Shown: piece by piece, positions 1 through 9,751 of the stretch
How the letters are laid out: every line of letters begins with the position of its first letter
Position numbering within the stretch: the stretch's first letter is position 1
Assembly: GCF_031143425.1 (NCBI RefSeq)
Contig: NC_090440.1
Location: 338,585,844-338,649,843, forward strand
DNA length: 64,000 nucleotides
From: Pleurodeles waltl
Taxonomy: Eukaryota; Chordata; Amphibia; Caudata; Salamandridae
Direction: 5' to 3'
The notes under the pieces: model-generated
What the model was told of the DNA's origin: nothing
Database searches by the model: none
Seen by the model: only the letters and a program-made list of their open reading frames with translations
Position numbers and translations under genes: made by a program

Positions 1-347
1 CAAATGGTGCCTATGTGTACTGTGATGCAGTAAGGTGCCATGGCCTGCCCTCCCCCCCTGAAATGGCTACCGCCTGTCCTGTGTGGATGGACATTTGGAA
101 ATGAGGTAATGCCGCTGACGCTGTGCGCTGTTGCTGGAGGTGTTTGAGTATCGCCGTGCAACTCCTCATTGTGTCATTGGGCCCCAATGGGTTACAGTGG
201 CCAATGGTGATGTACGCTGGCGGTGACGGTACGCACTGCTGCGGATGTGACCGCCATTTTCTATCTGTTCACTCCCTTGCTACCTGACCTTCAACAGGAG
301 AGGAACTACATTGCAAGTGCTGCTGTGACCTGTGTCTGGAACCTACC

Positions 348-1992
348 ATGTCTAGTGTCACTGGGGAAAGGGCCCCTGCCTTCACCACTGCGGAGTTGGA
401 GAGACTGGTGGATGGGGTCCTACCCCAGTACTGACTGCTGTATGGGACTCCAGACCAACAGATGAGTACACTGTGAGCACAATGCATGGAGTGCTGTGTG
501 TGAGCGCCTCGGGTGGGTGGGGTTGGTGGAAGGGTTCTGGGCAGCGAGATGCATGTATGGTGGGCAATGTCTGTGCATAAAGGGATGGGAGGGCTATGGT
601 GGGCCATGAGTGTAACAGTCCGGACTGTCTGACTGATACGTTTTTATATGTGTATTTTTCTGCAGGTCAGCGCCCATCAGAAAAAGGGTATATAGCGTGC
701 CATCGCCAAGGACATGTGGAACCTGGGGCTCTACGGACGGCAGAGCACCCACTGTCAGAAACCCCCTGGGTCCGCACGTCCTTGGCCGTCAGAGGACCTG
801 AGACGCTGGGCAAGGAAGACGGCGGAGACACAGCTGGGGATGGCCTCCCAACGAGGAAGGGGTGCCCGTCGAACCCTGACCCCCCTGATGGCCTGCATAC
901 TGGTGGTGGCCTATCCGGAGCTGGATGGGCGCTTGGGGTCATCACAGCAGCCACAAGAGCATGAGTACAGTTTCCCAATATACTACTTGTGCATGGTGGG
1001 GTGGTCTCCGGTTGGGTGATGTGGGCCTGTGGGTGCCCCTAGGCCAGGCTGGACATTGCAGGGTAGGTCCCATGTTGGGCAGGGGCTGATGAACACCACC
1101 TCCTACCAAGCTAGTAGGCATCCACTACTGGGCAGGGGTCTGTGGGTGTCAGGTATGCTGCTATTGGTGTTAGGTATTCCTGTCCATGGCCTGGTGACTT
1201 GCATTGCTACTGGTTTTGCATTGCCTAGTGCGTAGGGCTGTTCCCTGTGGTGTATGTGTGTCATGTATGCCTACGGTGGTGTTGCTGGTGCCATTGAGCA
1301 AGTGTATCCTTTGTCTCTTCCCCCCCTTTTTGTTTTGTCACCCTGTCCTTATGTGCATTAGCATCATCTGGCGGAGGAGCAGAGGCACTGGTTACAGAGG
1401 GAGCTGCATCCCACAGGGCCCAGGAGCCTAAATCCACCGACGGTGAGGGCACCAGTGGAACAGAAGGCGAGGGGAGCACCACGGCGGAGACAGAAGGAAA
1501 CAGTTCTGACAGTGATACCTCCTCCGATGGAAGCTCCCTAGTGGTGGCAGACACCTCTGTGCCTACCCCAACTACAGGTACAGCCGCCACACCTGTACCA
1601 GCACTGCCCCACCCAGCAGCCCCTCAGCATGTTTCCCGTGCCCGCTCACCCAGGAGGGTGGGCATCTCCTTCACCCCAGGCCCTGCCCCAGTTAGCCCTG
1701 CTGCCCTGAGTGAGGAGGCTATTGACCTCCTGAGATCCATCTGTGTTAAGCAGTCAACCATAGTGAATGCCATCCAGGGGTTGGCAGCCCATTTGCAACA
1801 AACAAATGTATCCCTTGAGGGCATTCACTCTGGCATGTTGGCCCAATAGAGATCAATCCAGGCTCTGGCCTCCTCCCTGATGGCAGCCATTGTCCCTGTT
1901 TCTAGCCTCCCCCCTCTAACTTCCTCTGCCCAGTCCCATTCCCCTTCAACACCAACCTATCCAAAGCACACAGGCAGACCAGAATGCCCACA
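348..1992 (+). pseudogene. Myb/SANT-like Harbinger accessory protein, copy A, 5' exons
   Basis: Exon 1 (ATG at 348, to about 472, donor GTGAGC) encodes APAFTTAELERLVDGVLP followed by a segment containing LYG, the start of a SANT-like helix-turn-helix domain; an in-frame TGA at 432 breaks it. Exon 2 (after TTTTCTGCAG, from 666) continues with SAHQKKGI, a stop, then RAIAKDMWNLGLYGRQSTHC and an arginine-rich tail. Its donor is mutated compared with the copy at 34009. Exon 3 (about 1355 onward) is acidic and proline/serine-rich, then helical (EEAIDLLRSI, IVNAIQGLAAHLQQ), stopping at TAG near 1849. Homologous exons occur at 33736-36667 (plus) and 48300-46362 (minus). Such proteins partner the Harbinger transposase in DNA binding and nuclear import. 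This copy is dead: it has several stops and is split by the LTR element at 1993. Confidence 0.6.
1988..1992. repeat. Target-site duplication CCACA, left
   Basis: The five bases CCACA immediately precede the 5' LTR and are repeated exactly at 12439-12443 after the 3' LTR. Five-bp duplications are usual for Ty3/gypsy integrases. The match fixes both element boundaries. Confidence 0.93.
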
Positions 1993-4677
1993 TGTAAGGA
2001 AATGCCTCCTTGGCATGGTTGCCCCCTGACTTTTTGCCTTTGCTGATGCTATGTTTACAATTGAAAGTGTGCTGAGGCCTGCTAACCAGGCCCCAGCACC
2101 AGTGTTCTTTCCCTAACCTGTACTTTTGTATCCACAATTGGCAGACCCTGGCATCCAGATAAGTCCCTTGTAACTGGTACTTCTAGTACCAAGGGCCCTG
2201 ATGCCAAGGAAGGTCTCTAAGGGCTGCAGCATGTCTTATGCCACCCTGGAGACCTCTCACTCAGCACAGACACACTGCTTGCCAGCTTGTGTGTGCTAGT
2301 GAGGACAAAACGAGTAAGTCGACATGGCACTCCCCTCAGGGTGCCATGCCAGCCTCTCACTGCCTATGCAGTATAGGTAAGACACCCCTCTAGCAGGCCT
2401 TACAGCCCTAAGGCAGGGTGCACTATACCATAGGTGAGGGTACCAGTGCATGAGCATGGTACCCCTACAGTGTCTAAATAAAACCTTAGACATTGTAAGT
2501 GCAGGGTAGCCATAAGAGTATATGGTCTGGGAGTCTGTCAAACACGAACTCCACAGCACCATAATGGCTACACTGAAAACTGGGAAGTTTGGTATCAAAC
2601 TTCTCAGCACAATAAATGCACACTGATGCCAGTGTACATTTTATTGTAAAATACACCACAGAGGGCACCTTAGAGGTGCCCCCTGAAACTTAACCGACTA
2701 TCTGTGTAGGCTGACTAGTTTTAGCAGCCTGCCACAAACCGAGACATGTTGCTGGCCCCATGGGGAGAGTGCCTTTGTCACTCTGAGGCCAGTAACAAAG
2801 CCTGCACTGGGTGGAGATGCTAACACCTCTCCCAGGCAGGAATTGTCACACCTGGCGGTGAGCCTCAAAGGCTCACCTCCTTTGTGCCAACCCAGCAGGA
2901 CACTCCAGCTAGTGGAGTTGCCCGCCCCCTCCGGCCAGGCCCCACTTTTGGCGGCAAGGCCGGAGAAAATAATGAGAATAACAAGGAGGAGTCACTGGCC
3001 AGTCAGGACAGCCCCTAAGGTGTCCTGAGCTGAGGTGACTCTAACTTTTAGAAATCCTCCATCTTGCAGATGGAGGATTCCCCCAATAGGGTTAGGATTG
3101 TGACCCCCTCCCCTTGGGAGGAGGCACAAAGAGGGTGTACCCACCCTCAGGGCTAGTAGCCATTGGCTACTAACCCCCCAGACCTAAACACGCCCTTAAA
3201 TTTAGTATTTAAGGGCTACCCTGAACCCTAGAAAATTAGATTCCTGCAACTACAAGAAGAAGGACTGCCTAGCTGAAAAACCCCTGCAGAGGAAGACCAG
3301 AAGACGACAACTGCCTTGGCTCCAGAAACTCACCGGCCTGTCTCCTGCCTTCCAAAGATCCTGCTCCAGCGACGCCTTCCAAAGGGACCAGCGACCTCGA
3401 CATCCTCTGAGGACTGCCCCTGCTTCGAAAAGACAAGAAACTCCCGAGGACAGCGGACCTGCTCCAAGAAAAGCTGCAACTTTGTTTCCAGCGGCTTTAA
3501 AGAACCCTGCAAGCTCCCCGCAAAAGGCGTGAGACTTGCAACACTGCACCCGGCGACCCCGACTCGGCTGGTGGCGATCCAACACCTCCGGAGGGACCCC
3601 AGGACTACTCTAAGACTGTGAGTACAAAAACCTGTCCCCCCTGAGCCCCCACAGCGCCGCCTGCAGAGGGAATCCCGAGGCTTCCCCTGACCACGACTCT
3701 TTGAATCCAAAGTCCCGACACCTGGGAGAGACCCTGCACCCGCAGCCCCCAGGACCTGAAGGACCGGACTTTCACTGGAGGAGTGACCCCCAGGAGTCCC
3801 TCTCCCTTGCCCAAGTGGAGGTTTCCCCGAGGAACCCCCCCCTTGCCTGCCTGCAGCGCTGAAGAGATCCCTAGATCTCCCATTGACTTCCATTACAAAC
3901 CCGACGCTTGTTTCGACACTGCACCCGGCCGCCCCCGCGCTGCTGAGGGTGAAATTTCTGTGTGGACTTGTGTCCCCCCCGGTGCCCTACAAAACCCCCC
4001 TGGTCTGCCCTCCGAAGACGCGGGTACTTACCTGCAAGCAGACCGGAACCGGGGCACCCCTTTCTCTCCATTCTAGCCTATGTGTTTTGGGCACCACTTG
4101 GAACTCTGCACCTGACCGGCCCTGAGCTGCTGGTGTGGTGACTTTGGGGTTGCTCTGAACCCCCAACGGTGGGCTACCTTGGACCAAGAACTGAACCCTG
4201 TAAGTGTCCTACTTACCTGGTAAAACTAACAAAAACTTACCTCCCCCAGGAACTGTGAAAATTGCACTGTGTCCACTTTTAAAACAGCTATTTGTCAATA
4301 ACTTGAAAAGTATACATGCAATTTTGATGATTTGAAGTTCCTAAAGTACTTACCTGCAATACCTTTCGAATGAGCTATTACATGTAGAATTTGAACCTGT
4401 GGTTCTTAAAATAAACTAAGAAAAGATATTTTTCTATATAAAAACCTATTGGCTGGATTTGTCTCTGAGTGTGTGTACCTCATTTATTGTCTATGTGTAT
4501 GTACAACAAATGCTTAACACTACTCCTTGGATAAGCCTACTGCTCGACCACACTACCACAAAATAGAGCATTAGTATTATCTATTTTTACCACTATTTTA
4601 CCTCTAAGGGGAACCCTTGGACTCTGTGCATGCTATTCCTTACTTTGAAATAGCACATACAGAGCCAACTTCCTACA
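1993..4677 (+). repeat. 5' LTR (2685 bp)
   Basis: A direct repeat of 9752-12438, bounded by TGT and ACA. It is much longer than the few hundred bases usual for gypsy LTRs. From 3250 to 4200 it is C-rich and not AT-rich like the rest. Several stem-loops precede a TATA-like TATTTAAG at 3206, and candidate poly(A) signals lie at 2477, 2611 and 4410. It lacks the AA dinucleotide present at 12028-12029 in the 3' copy. Open frames inside it are in the repeat on both strands and resemble no protein I know. Confidence 0.95.
3053..3215 (+). promoter_or_regulatory. Hairpin cluster and TATA-like box, putative LTR core promoter
   Basis: A perfect 12-bp stem with a TGC loop lies at 3053-3079. A 9-bp stem (CCCTTAAAT / ATTTAAGGG, loop TTAGT) lies at 3193-3215 and contains TATTTAAG at 3206-3213. 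The same sequences occur in the 3' LTR. If this is the TATA box, transcription would start near 3235, giving an R-U5 of about 1.4 kb. That assignment is inference; no transcription evidence is available here. Confidence 0.35.
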
Positions 4678-4678
4678 T

Positions 4679-4697
4679 TGGTGGATCAGCGGTGGGG
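4679..4697 (+). other. Putative primer-binding site, tRNA-Leu-like
   Basis: TGGTGGATCAGCGGTGGGG starts two bases after the LTR. TGG pairs with the CCA tail of tRNA. Allowing a 2-nt bulge (AT), the rest reads TGGTGG then CAGCGGTGGG, matching the 3' end of vertebrate tRNA-Leu (AAG/TAG type) as I remember it. The position is secure; the tRNA identity is tentative. Confidence 0.5.
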
Positions 4698-4942
4698 TAC
4701 AAGACTTTGCATTTGCTGGACTACTCAGCCAATACCTGATCACACGACAAATTCCAAAATTGTCATTAGAAATTGATTTTTGCAATTTGAAAAGTTTTCT
4801 AAATTCTTAAAAGACCTGCTAGGGCCTTGTGTTAGATCCTGTTTAGCATTTCTTTTAGAGTTTAAAAGTTTGTTAAAAGTTTGAATTAGATTCTAGAACC
4901 AGTTTTAGTTTCTTAAAAAGTATTCCAACTTTTAGAAGCATA

Positions 4943-7900
4943 ATGTCTAGCACAGATGTGAATGTGGTGGAACTCGACACCACACCTTACCTCCATCTAC
5001 AGATGAGAGAGCTAAGGTCACTCTGTAAACTAAAGAAAATAGCAATGGGCCCCAAACCTACCAAAGTACAGCTCCAGGAGCTTTTGGCAGAGTTTGAAAA
5101 GGCCAACCCCTCTGAGGATGGCAACTCAGAGGAAGAGGATAGTGACTTGGAGGACAATTCACCCCTACCAGTCCTATCTAGGGAGAACAGGGTCCCTCAA
5201 ACCCTGACTCCTAAAATAATAGTCAGAGATGCTGGTTCCCTCACAGGAGAGACCAACACCTCTGAAATCACTGAGGATAGCCCCAGTGAAGAGGACATCC
5301 AGTTAGCCAGGATGGCCAAAAGATTGGCTTTGGAAAGACAGATCCTAGCCATAGAGAGGGAAAGACAAGAGATGGGCCTAGGACCCATCAATGGTGGCAG
5401 CAACATAAATAGGGTCAGAGATTCTCCTGACATGTTGAAAATCCCCAAAGGGATTGTAACTAAATATGAAGATGGTGATGACATCACCAAATGGTTCACA
5501 GCTTTTGAGAGGGCTTGTGTAACCAGAAAAGTGAACAGATCTCACTGGGGTGCTCTCCTTTGGGAAATGTTCACAGGAAAGTGTAGGGATAGACTCCTCA
5601 CACTCTCTGGACAAGATGCAGAATCTTATGACCTCATGAAGGGTACCCTGATTGAGGGCTTTGGATTCTCCACTGAGGAGTACAGGATTAGGTTCAGGGG
5701 GGCTCAAAAATCCTCGAGCCAGACCTGGGTTGACTTTGTTGACTACTCAGTGAAAACACTAGATGGTTGGATTCAAGGCAGTGGTGTAAGTAATTATGAT
5801 GGGCTGTACAATTTATTTGTGAAAGAACACCTGTTAAGTAATTGTTTCAATGATAAACTGCATCAGCATCTGGTAGACCTAGGACCAATTTCTCCCCAAG
5901 AATTGGGAAAGAAGGCGGACCATTGGGTCAAGACAAGGGTGTCCAAGACTTCAACAGGGGGTGACCAAAAGAAAGGGGTCACAAAGACTCCCCAGCAGAA
6001 GGGTGATGAGACAACCAAAACTAAAAATAGTAAAGAGTCTTCTACAGGCCCCCAAAAACCTGCACAGGAGGGTGGGCCCAGAGCCTCTTCACAAAACAAT
6101 GGGTACAAGGGTAAAAACTTTGATCCCAAAAAGGCCTGGTGTCATAGCTGTAAACAGCATGGACACCAAACTGGAGACAAGGCCTGTCCCAAGAAAGGTT
6201 CCACTCCAAACTCCCATCCAGGTAACACTGGTATGGCTAGTCTCCAAGTGGGATCAACAGTGTACCCAGAGCAAATCAGGGTCCACACTGAAGCTACTCT
6301 AGTTTCTGAGGGTGGGGTGGATTTAGCCACACTAGCTGTCTGGCCGCCTAACATGCAAAAATACAGACAGCAACTCTTAATTAATGGGACTAGAATAGAG
6401 GGCCTGAGGGATACAGGTGCCAGTGTCACCATGGTGACAGAGAAACTGGTTTCCCCTGGCCAATACCTGACGGGAAAAACTTACACAGTCACCAACGCTG
6501 ACAATCAGAGAAAAGTACATCCCATGGCAATGGTTACTTTAGAATGGGGAGGGGTCAATGGCCTGAAACAGGTGGTGGTCTCCTCAAATATCCCAGTGGA
6601 CTGTCTGCTTGGAAATGACCTGGAGTCCTCAGCATGGGCTGAGGTAGAACTAAAAACCCATGCAGCAATGCTGGGTATCCCTGAACTGGTGTGTGTGAAA
6701 ACAAGAGCACAATGCAAGGCACAGGGTGAACAAGTAGAGCTGGAGTCTGGAAGAATGGCCCAGCCTACCAAGAGGAAAGGAAAGTCAGTTGGGAAACCAA
6801 CTGCAACACAGCAAAAGAAAGGGAACCTCTCTTCTCAGGAAGATGTTCTGCCCTCTGAGGGAACTGAGCCTTTGGAGCTTGAACCTTACCAGGTTGAGCT
6901 CTTAGGCCCAGGGGGACCCTCAAGGGAAGAGCTGTGTAAGGGACAAGAAACCTGTCCCTCTCTTGAAGGCCTTAGGCAGCAAGCTGCTGAAGAGTCCAAA
7001 GGCAAGAAAAATGGAACACATAGGGTCTATTGGGAAGATGGGCTCCTGTACACTGAGGCCAGAGACCCCAAACCTGGTGCCACTAGGAGAGTGGTAGTGC
7101 CTCAGCTGTTCAGAGAGTTCATCCTAACATTGGCCCATGACATTCCCCTTGCTGGACATTTGGGACAAACCAAGACGTGGGAGAGGTTAGTCAACCACTT
7201 CTACTGGCCCAATATGTCCAACATGGTTAAGGAGTTTTGCCTCTCCTGCCCCACCTGTCAAGCCAGTGGTAAGACAGGTGGGCATCCAAAGGCCCCCCTC
7301 ATTCCACTTCCAGTGGTGGGGGTGCCCTTTGAAAGAGTGGGTGTGGACATAGTTGGTCCACTGGAACCTCCCACAGCCTCAGGAAATATGTATATCCTGG
7401 TAGTAGTGGATCATGCTACCAGGTATCCTGAAGCTATTCCCCTTAGGTCGACTACTGCCCCTGCAGTAGCCAAGGCCCTCATTGGTATCTTTACCAGAGT
7501 GGGTTTCCCTAAGGAGGTGGTGTCTGACAGAGGTACCAACTTCATGTCAGCATACCTAAAGCACATGTGGAATGAGTGTGGAGTGACTTATAAATTCACT
7601 ACACCATACCATCCACAAACTAATGGCTTGGTTGAGAGATTCAACAAGACATTAAAAGGCATGATCATGGGGCTCCCAGAAAAACTCCAAAGGAGATGGG
7701 ATGTCCTCCTGCCATGTCTGCTTTTCGCTTACAGGGAGGTACCACAGAAGGGAGTAGGGTTCTCACCCTTTGAACTTCTGTTTGGTCATCCTGTAAGGGG
7801 ACCACTTGCCCTTGTTAAAGAAGGCTGGGAGAGACCTCTCCATGAGCCTAAACAGGACATAGTGGACTATGTACTTGGCCTTCGCTCTAGAATGGCAGAG

Positions 7901-9721
7901 TACATGGAAAAGGCAACCAAAAACCTTGAGGCCAGCCAACAGCTCCAGAAGTTTTGGTATGACCAAAAGGCTGCACTGGTTGAGTTCCAACCAGGGCAGA
8001 AAGTCTGGGTTCTGGAGCCTGTGGCTCCCAGGGCACTCCAGGACAAATGGAGTGGCCCTTACCCAGTACTAGAGAGGAAGAGTCAGGTCACCTACTTGGT
8101 GGACCTGGGCACAAGCAGGAGCCCCAAGAGGGTGATCCATGTAAACCGCCTTAAGCTCTTCCACGACAGGGCTGATGTCAATCTGTTGATGGTAACAGAT
8201 GAGGATCAGGAGGCAGAGAGTGAACCTCTCCCTGATCTTCTGTCATCAGACCCAAAAGATGGTACAGTAGATGGAGTGATCTACTCAGACACCCTCTCTG
8301 GCCAACAGCAAGCTGACTGTAGGAGAGTCCTACAACAGTTTCCTGAACTCTTCTCCTTAACCCCTGGTCAGACACACCTGTGTACCCATGAGGTGGACAC
8401 AGGAGACAGCATGCCTGTCAAGAACAAAATCTTTAGACAGTCTGACCATGTTAAGGAAAGCATCAAGGTGGAAGTCCACAAGATGCTGGAATTGGGAGTA
8501 ATTGAGCGCTCTGACAGCCCCTGGGCTAGCCCAGTGGTCTTAGTCCCCAAACCTCACACCAAAGATGGAAAGAAAGAGATGAGGTTTTGTGTGGACTACA
8601 GAGGGCTCAATTCTGTCACCAAGACAGATGCCCATCCAATTCCAAGAGCTGATGAGCTCATTGACAAATTAGGTGCTGCCAAATTTCTAAGTACCTTTGA
8701 CTTGACAGCAGGGTACTGGCAAATAAAAATGGCACCTGGAGCAAAAGAAAAGACAGCATTCTCCACACCTGATGGGCATTATCAGTTTACTGTTATGCCC
8801 TTTGGTTTAAAGAATGCCCCTGCCACCTTCCAAAGGTTGGTGAATCAAGTCCTTGCTGGCTTGGAGTCCTTTAGCACAGCTTATCTTGATGATATTGCTG
8901 TCTTTAGCTCAACCTGGCAGGATCACCTGGTCCACCTGAGGAAGGTTTTGAAGGCTCTGCAATCTGCAGGCCTCTCTATCAAGGCATCCAAATGCCAGAT
9001 AGGGCAGGGAACTGTGGTTTACTTGGGACACCTTGTAGGTGGAGGCCAAGTTCAGCCACTCCAACCCAAGATCCAGACCATTCTGGACTGGGTAGCTCCA
9101 AAAACCCAGACTCAAGTCAGGGCATTCCTTGGCTTGACTGGGTATTACAGGAGGTTTGTGAAGGGATATGGATCCATTGTGACAGCCCTCACTGAACTCA
9201 CCTCCAAGAAGATGCCCAAGAAAGTAAACTGGACTGTGGAATGCCAACAGGCCTTTGACACCCTGAAACAGGCAATGTGCTCAGCACCAGTTCTCAAAGC
9301 TCCAGATTATTCTAAGCAGTTCATTGTGCAGACTGATGCCTCTGAACATGGGATAGGGGCAGTTTTGTCCCAAACAAATGATGATGGCCTTGACCAGCCT
9401 GTTGCTTTCATTAGCAGGAGGTTACTCCCCAGGGAGCAGCGTTGGAGTGCCATTGAGAGGGAGGCCTTTGCTGTGGTTTGGTCCCTGAAGAAGCTGAGAC
9501 CATACCTCTTTGGGACTCACTTCCTAGTTCAAACTGACCACAGACCTCTCAAATGGCTGATGCAAATGAAAGGTGAAAATCCTAAACTGTTGAGGTGGTC
9601 CATCTCCCTACAGGGAATGGACTTTATAGTGGAACACAGACCTGGGACTGCCCATGCCAATGCAGATGGCCTTTCCAGGTTCTTCCACTTAGAAAATGAA
9701 GACTCTCTTGGGAAAGGTTAG
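4943..9721 (+). CDS. Gag-Pol polyprotein of a Gmr1-like gypsy element, intact, 1592 aa
   Basis: A single uninterrupted frame. In order: an N-terminal SAP-like helical segment (about residues 15-52, RELRSLCKL... KVQLQELLAEF); an acidic linker; a capsid region ending in a SCAN-like C-terminal domain (about 247-332); a zinc knuckle at 400-415 spaced C-X2-C-X4-H-X6-C; an aspartic protease with D490-T-G-A and a later LLGNDL; an integrase with an HHCC zinc domain (about 732-773), catalytic D802, D862 and E898 (the last pair spaced 35) and a GPY/F-type module (WSGPY near 1036); a reverse transcriptase (about 1180-1340) with FCVDYRGLN and YLDD (D1316, D1317); and RNase H starting QTDAS (D1465) and ending with NADGLSR. 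IN lies before RT, unlike ordinary gypsy elements. No frameshift or stop separates gag from pol, so the Gag:Pol ratio must be set some other way. The ATG at 4943 follows a 265-nt leader after the LTR. Confidence 0.96.
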   Translation: MSSTDVNVVELDTTPYLHLQMRELRSLCKLKKIAMGPKPTKVQLQELLAEFEKANPSEDGNSEEEDSDLEDNSPLPVLSRENRVPQTLTPKIIVRDAGSLTGETNTSEITEDSPSEEDIQLARMAKRLALERQILAIERERQEMGLGPINGGSNINRVRDSPDMLKIPKGIVTKYEDGDDITKWFTAFERACVTRKVNRSHWGALLWEMFTGKCRDRLLTLSGQDAESYDLMKGTLIEGFGFSTEEYRIRFRGAQKSSSQTWVDFVDYSVKTLDGWIQGSGVSNYDGLYNLFVKEHLLSNCFNDKLHQHLVDLGPISPQELGKKADHWVKTRVSKTSTGGDQKKGVTKTPQQKGDETTKTKNSKESSTGPQKPAQEGGPRASSQNNGYKGKNFDPKKAWCHSCKQHGHQTGDKACPKKGSTPNSHPGNTGMASLQVGSTVYPEQIRVHTEATLVSEGGVDLATLAVWPPNMQKYRQQLLINGTRIEGLRDTGASVTMVTEKLVSPGQYLTGKTYTVTNADNQRKVHPMAMVTLEWGGVNGLKQVVVSSNIPVDCLLGNDLESSAWAEVELKTHAAMLGIPELVCVKTRAQCKAQGEQVELESGRMAQPTKRKGKSVGKPTATQQKKGNLSSQEDVLPSEGTEPLELEPYQVELLGPGGPSREELCKGQETCPSLEGLRQQAAEESKGKKNGTHRVYWEDGLLYTEARDPKPGATRRVVVPQLFREFILTLAHDIPLAGHLGQTKTWERLVNHFYWPNMSNMVKEFCLSCPTCQASGKTGGHPKAPLIPLPVVGVPFERVGVDIVGPLEPPTASGNMYILVVVDHATRYPEAIPLRSTTAPAVAKALIGIFTRVGFPKEVVSDRGTNFMSAYLKHMWNECGVTYKFTTPYHPQTNGLVERFNKTLKGMIMGLPEKLQRRWDVLLPCLLFAYREVPQKGVGFSPFELLFGHPVRGPLALVKEGWERPLHEPKQDIVDYVLGLRSRMAEYMEKATKNLEASQQLQKFWYDQKAALVEFQPGQKVWVLEPVAPRALQDKWSGPYPVLERKSQVTYLVDLGTSRSPKRVIHVNRLKLFHDRADVNLLMVTDEDQEAESEPLPDLLSSDPKDGTVDGVIYSDTLSGQQQADCRRVLQQFPELFSLTPGQTHLCTHEVDTGDSMPVKNKIFRQSDHVKESIKVEVHKMLELGVIERSDSPWASPVVLVPKPHTKDGKKEMRFCVDYRGLNSVTKTDAHPIPRADELIDKLGAAKFLSTFDLTAGYWQIKMAPGAKEKTAFSTPDGHYQFTVMPFGLKNAPATFQRLVNQVLAGLESFSTAYLDDIAVFSSTWQDHLVHLRKVLKALQSAGLSIKASKCQIGQGTVVYLGHLVGGGQVQPLQPKIQTILDWVAPKTQTQVRAFLGLTGYYRRFVKGYGSIVTALTELTSKKMPKKVNWTVECQQAFDTLKQAMCSAPVLKAPDYSKQFIVQTDASEHGIGAVLSQTNDDGLDQPVAFISRRLLPREQRWSAIEREAFAVVWSLKKLRPYLFGTHFLVQTDHRPLKWLMQMKGENPKLLRWSISLQGMDFIVEHRPGTAHANADGLSRFFHLENEDSLGKG

Positions 9722-9739
9722 TCTCATCCTCTTTCGTTT

Positions 9740-9751
9740 GGGGGGGGGTTG
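9740..9751 (+). other. Polypurine tract (G-rich)
   Basis: Nine consecutive G residues (9740-9748) followed by TTG lie directly before the 3' LTR start TGTAAGG at 9752. This is the expected place for the plus-strand primer. The TTG between the purines and the LTR is slightly irregular. Confidence 0.7.

Noticed and set aside
3330..3893. 187-codon minus-strand ORF in the LTR (repeated at 11089-11652)
   Set aside because: It lies wholly within the C-rich part of the LTR, antisense to the element, with low-complexity Gly/Arg/Ser composition. Its conservation only reflects the near-identity of the two LTRs.
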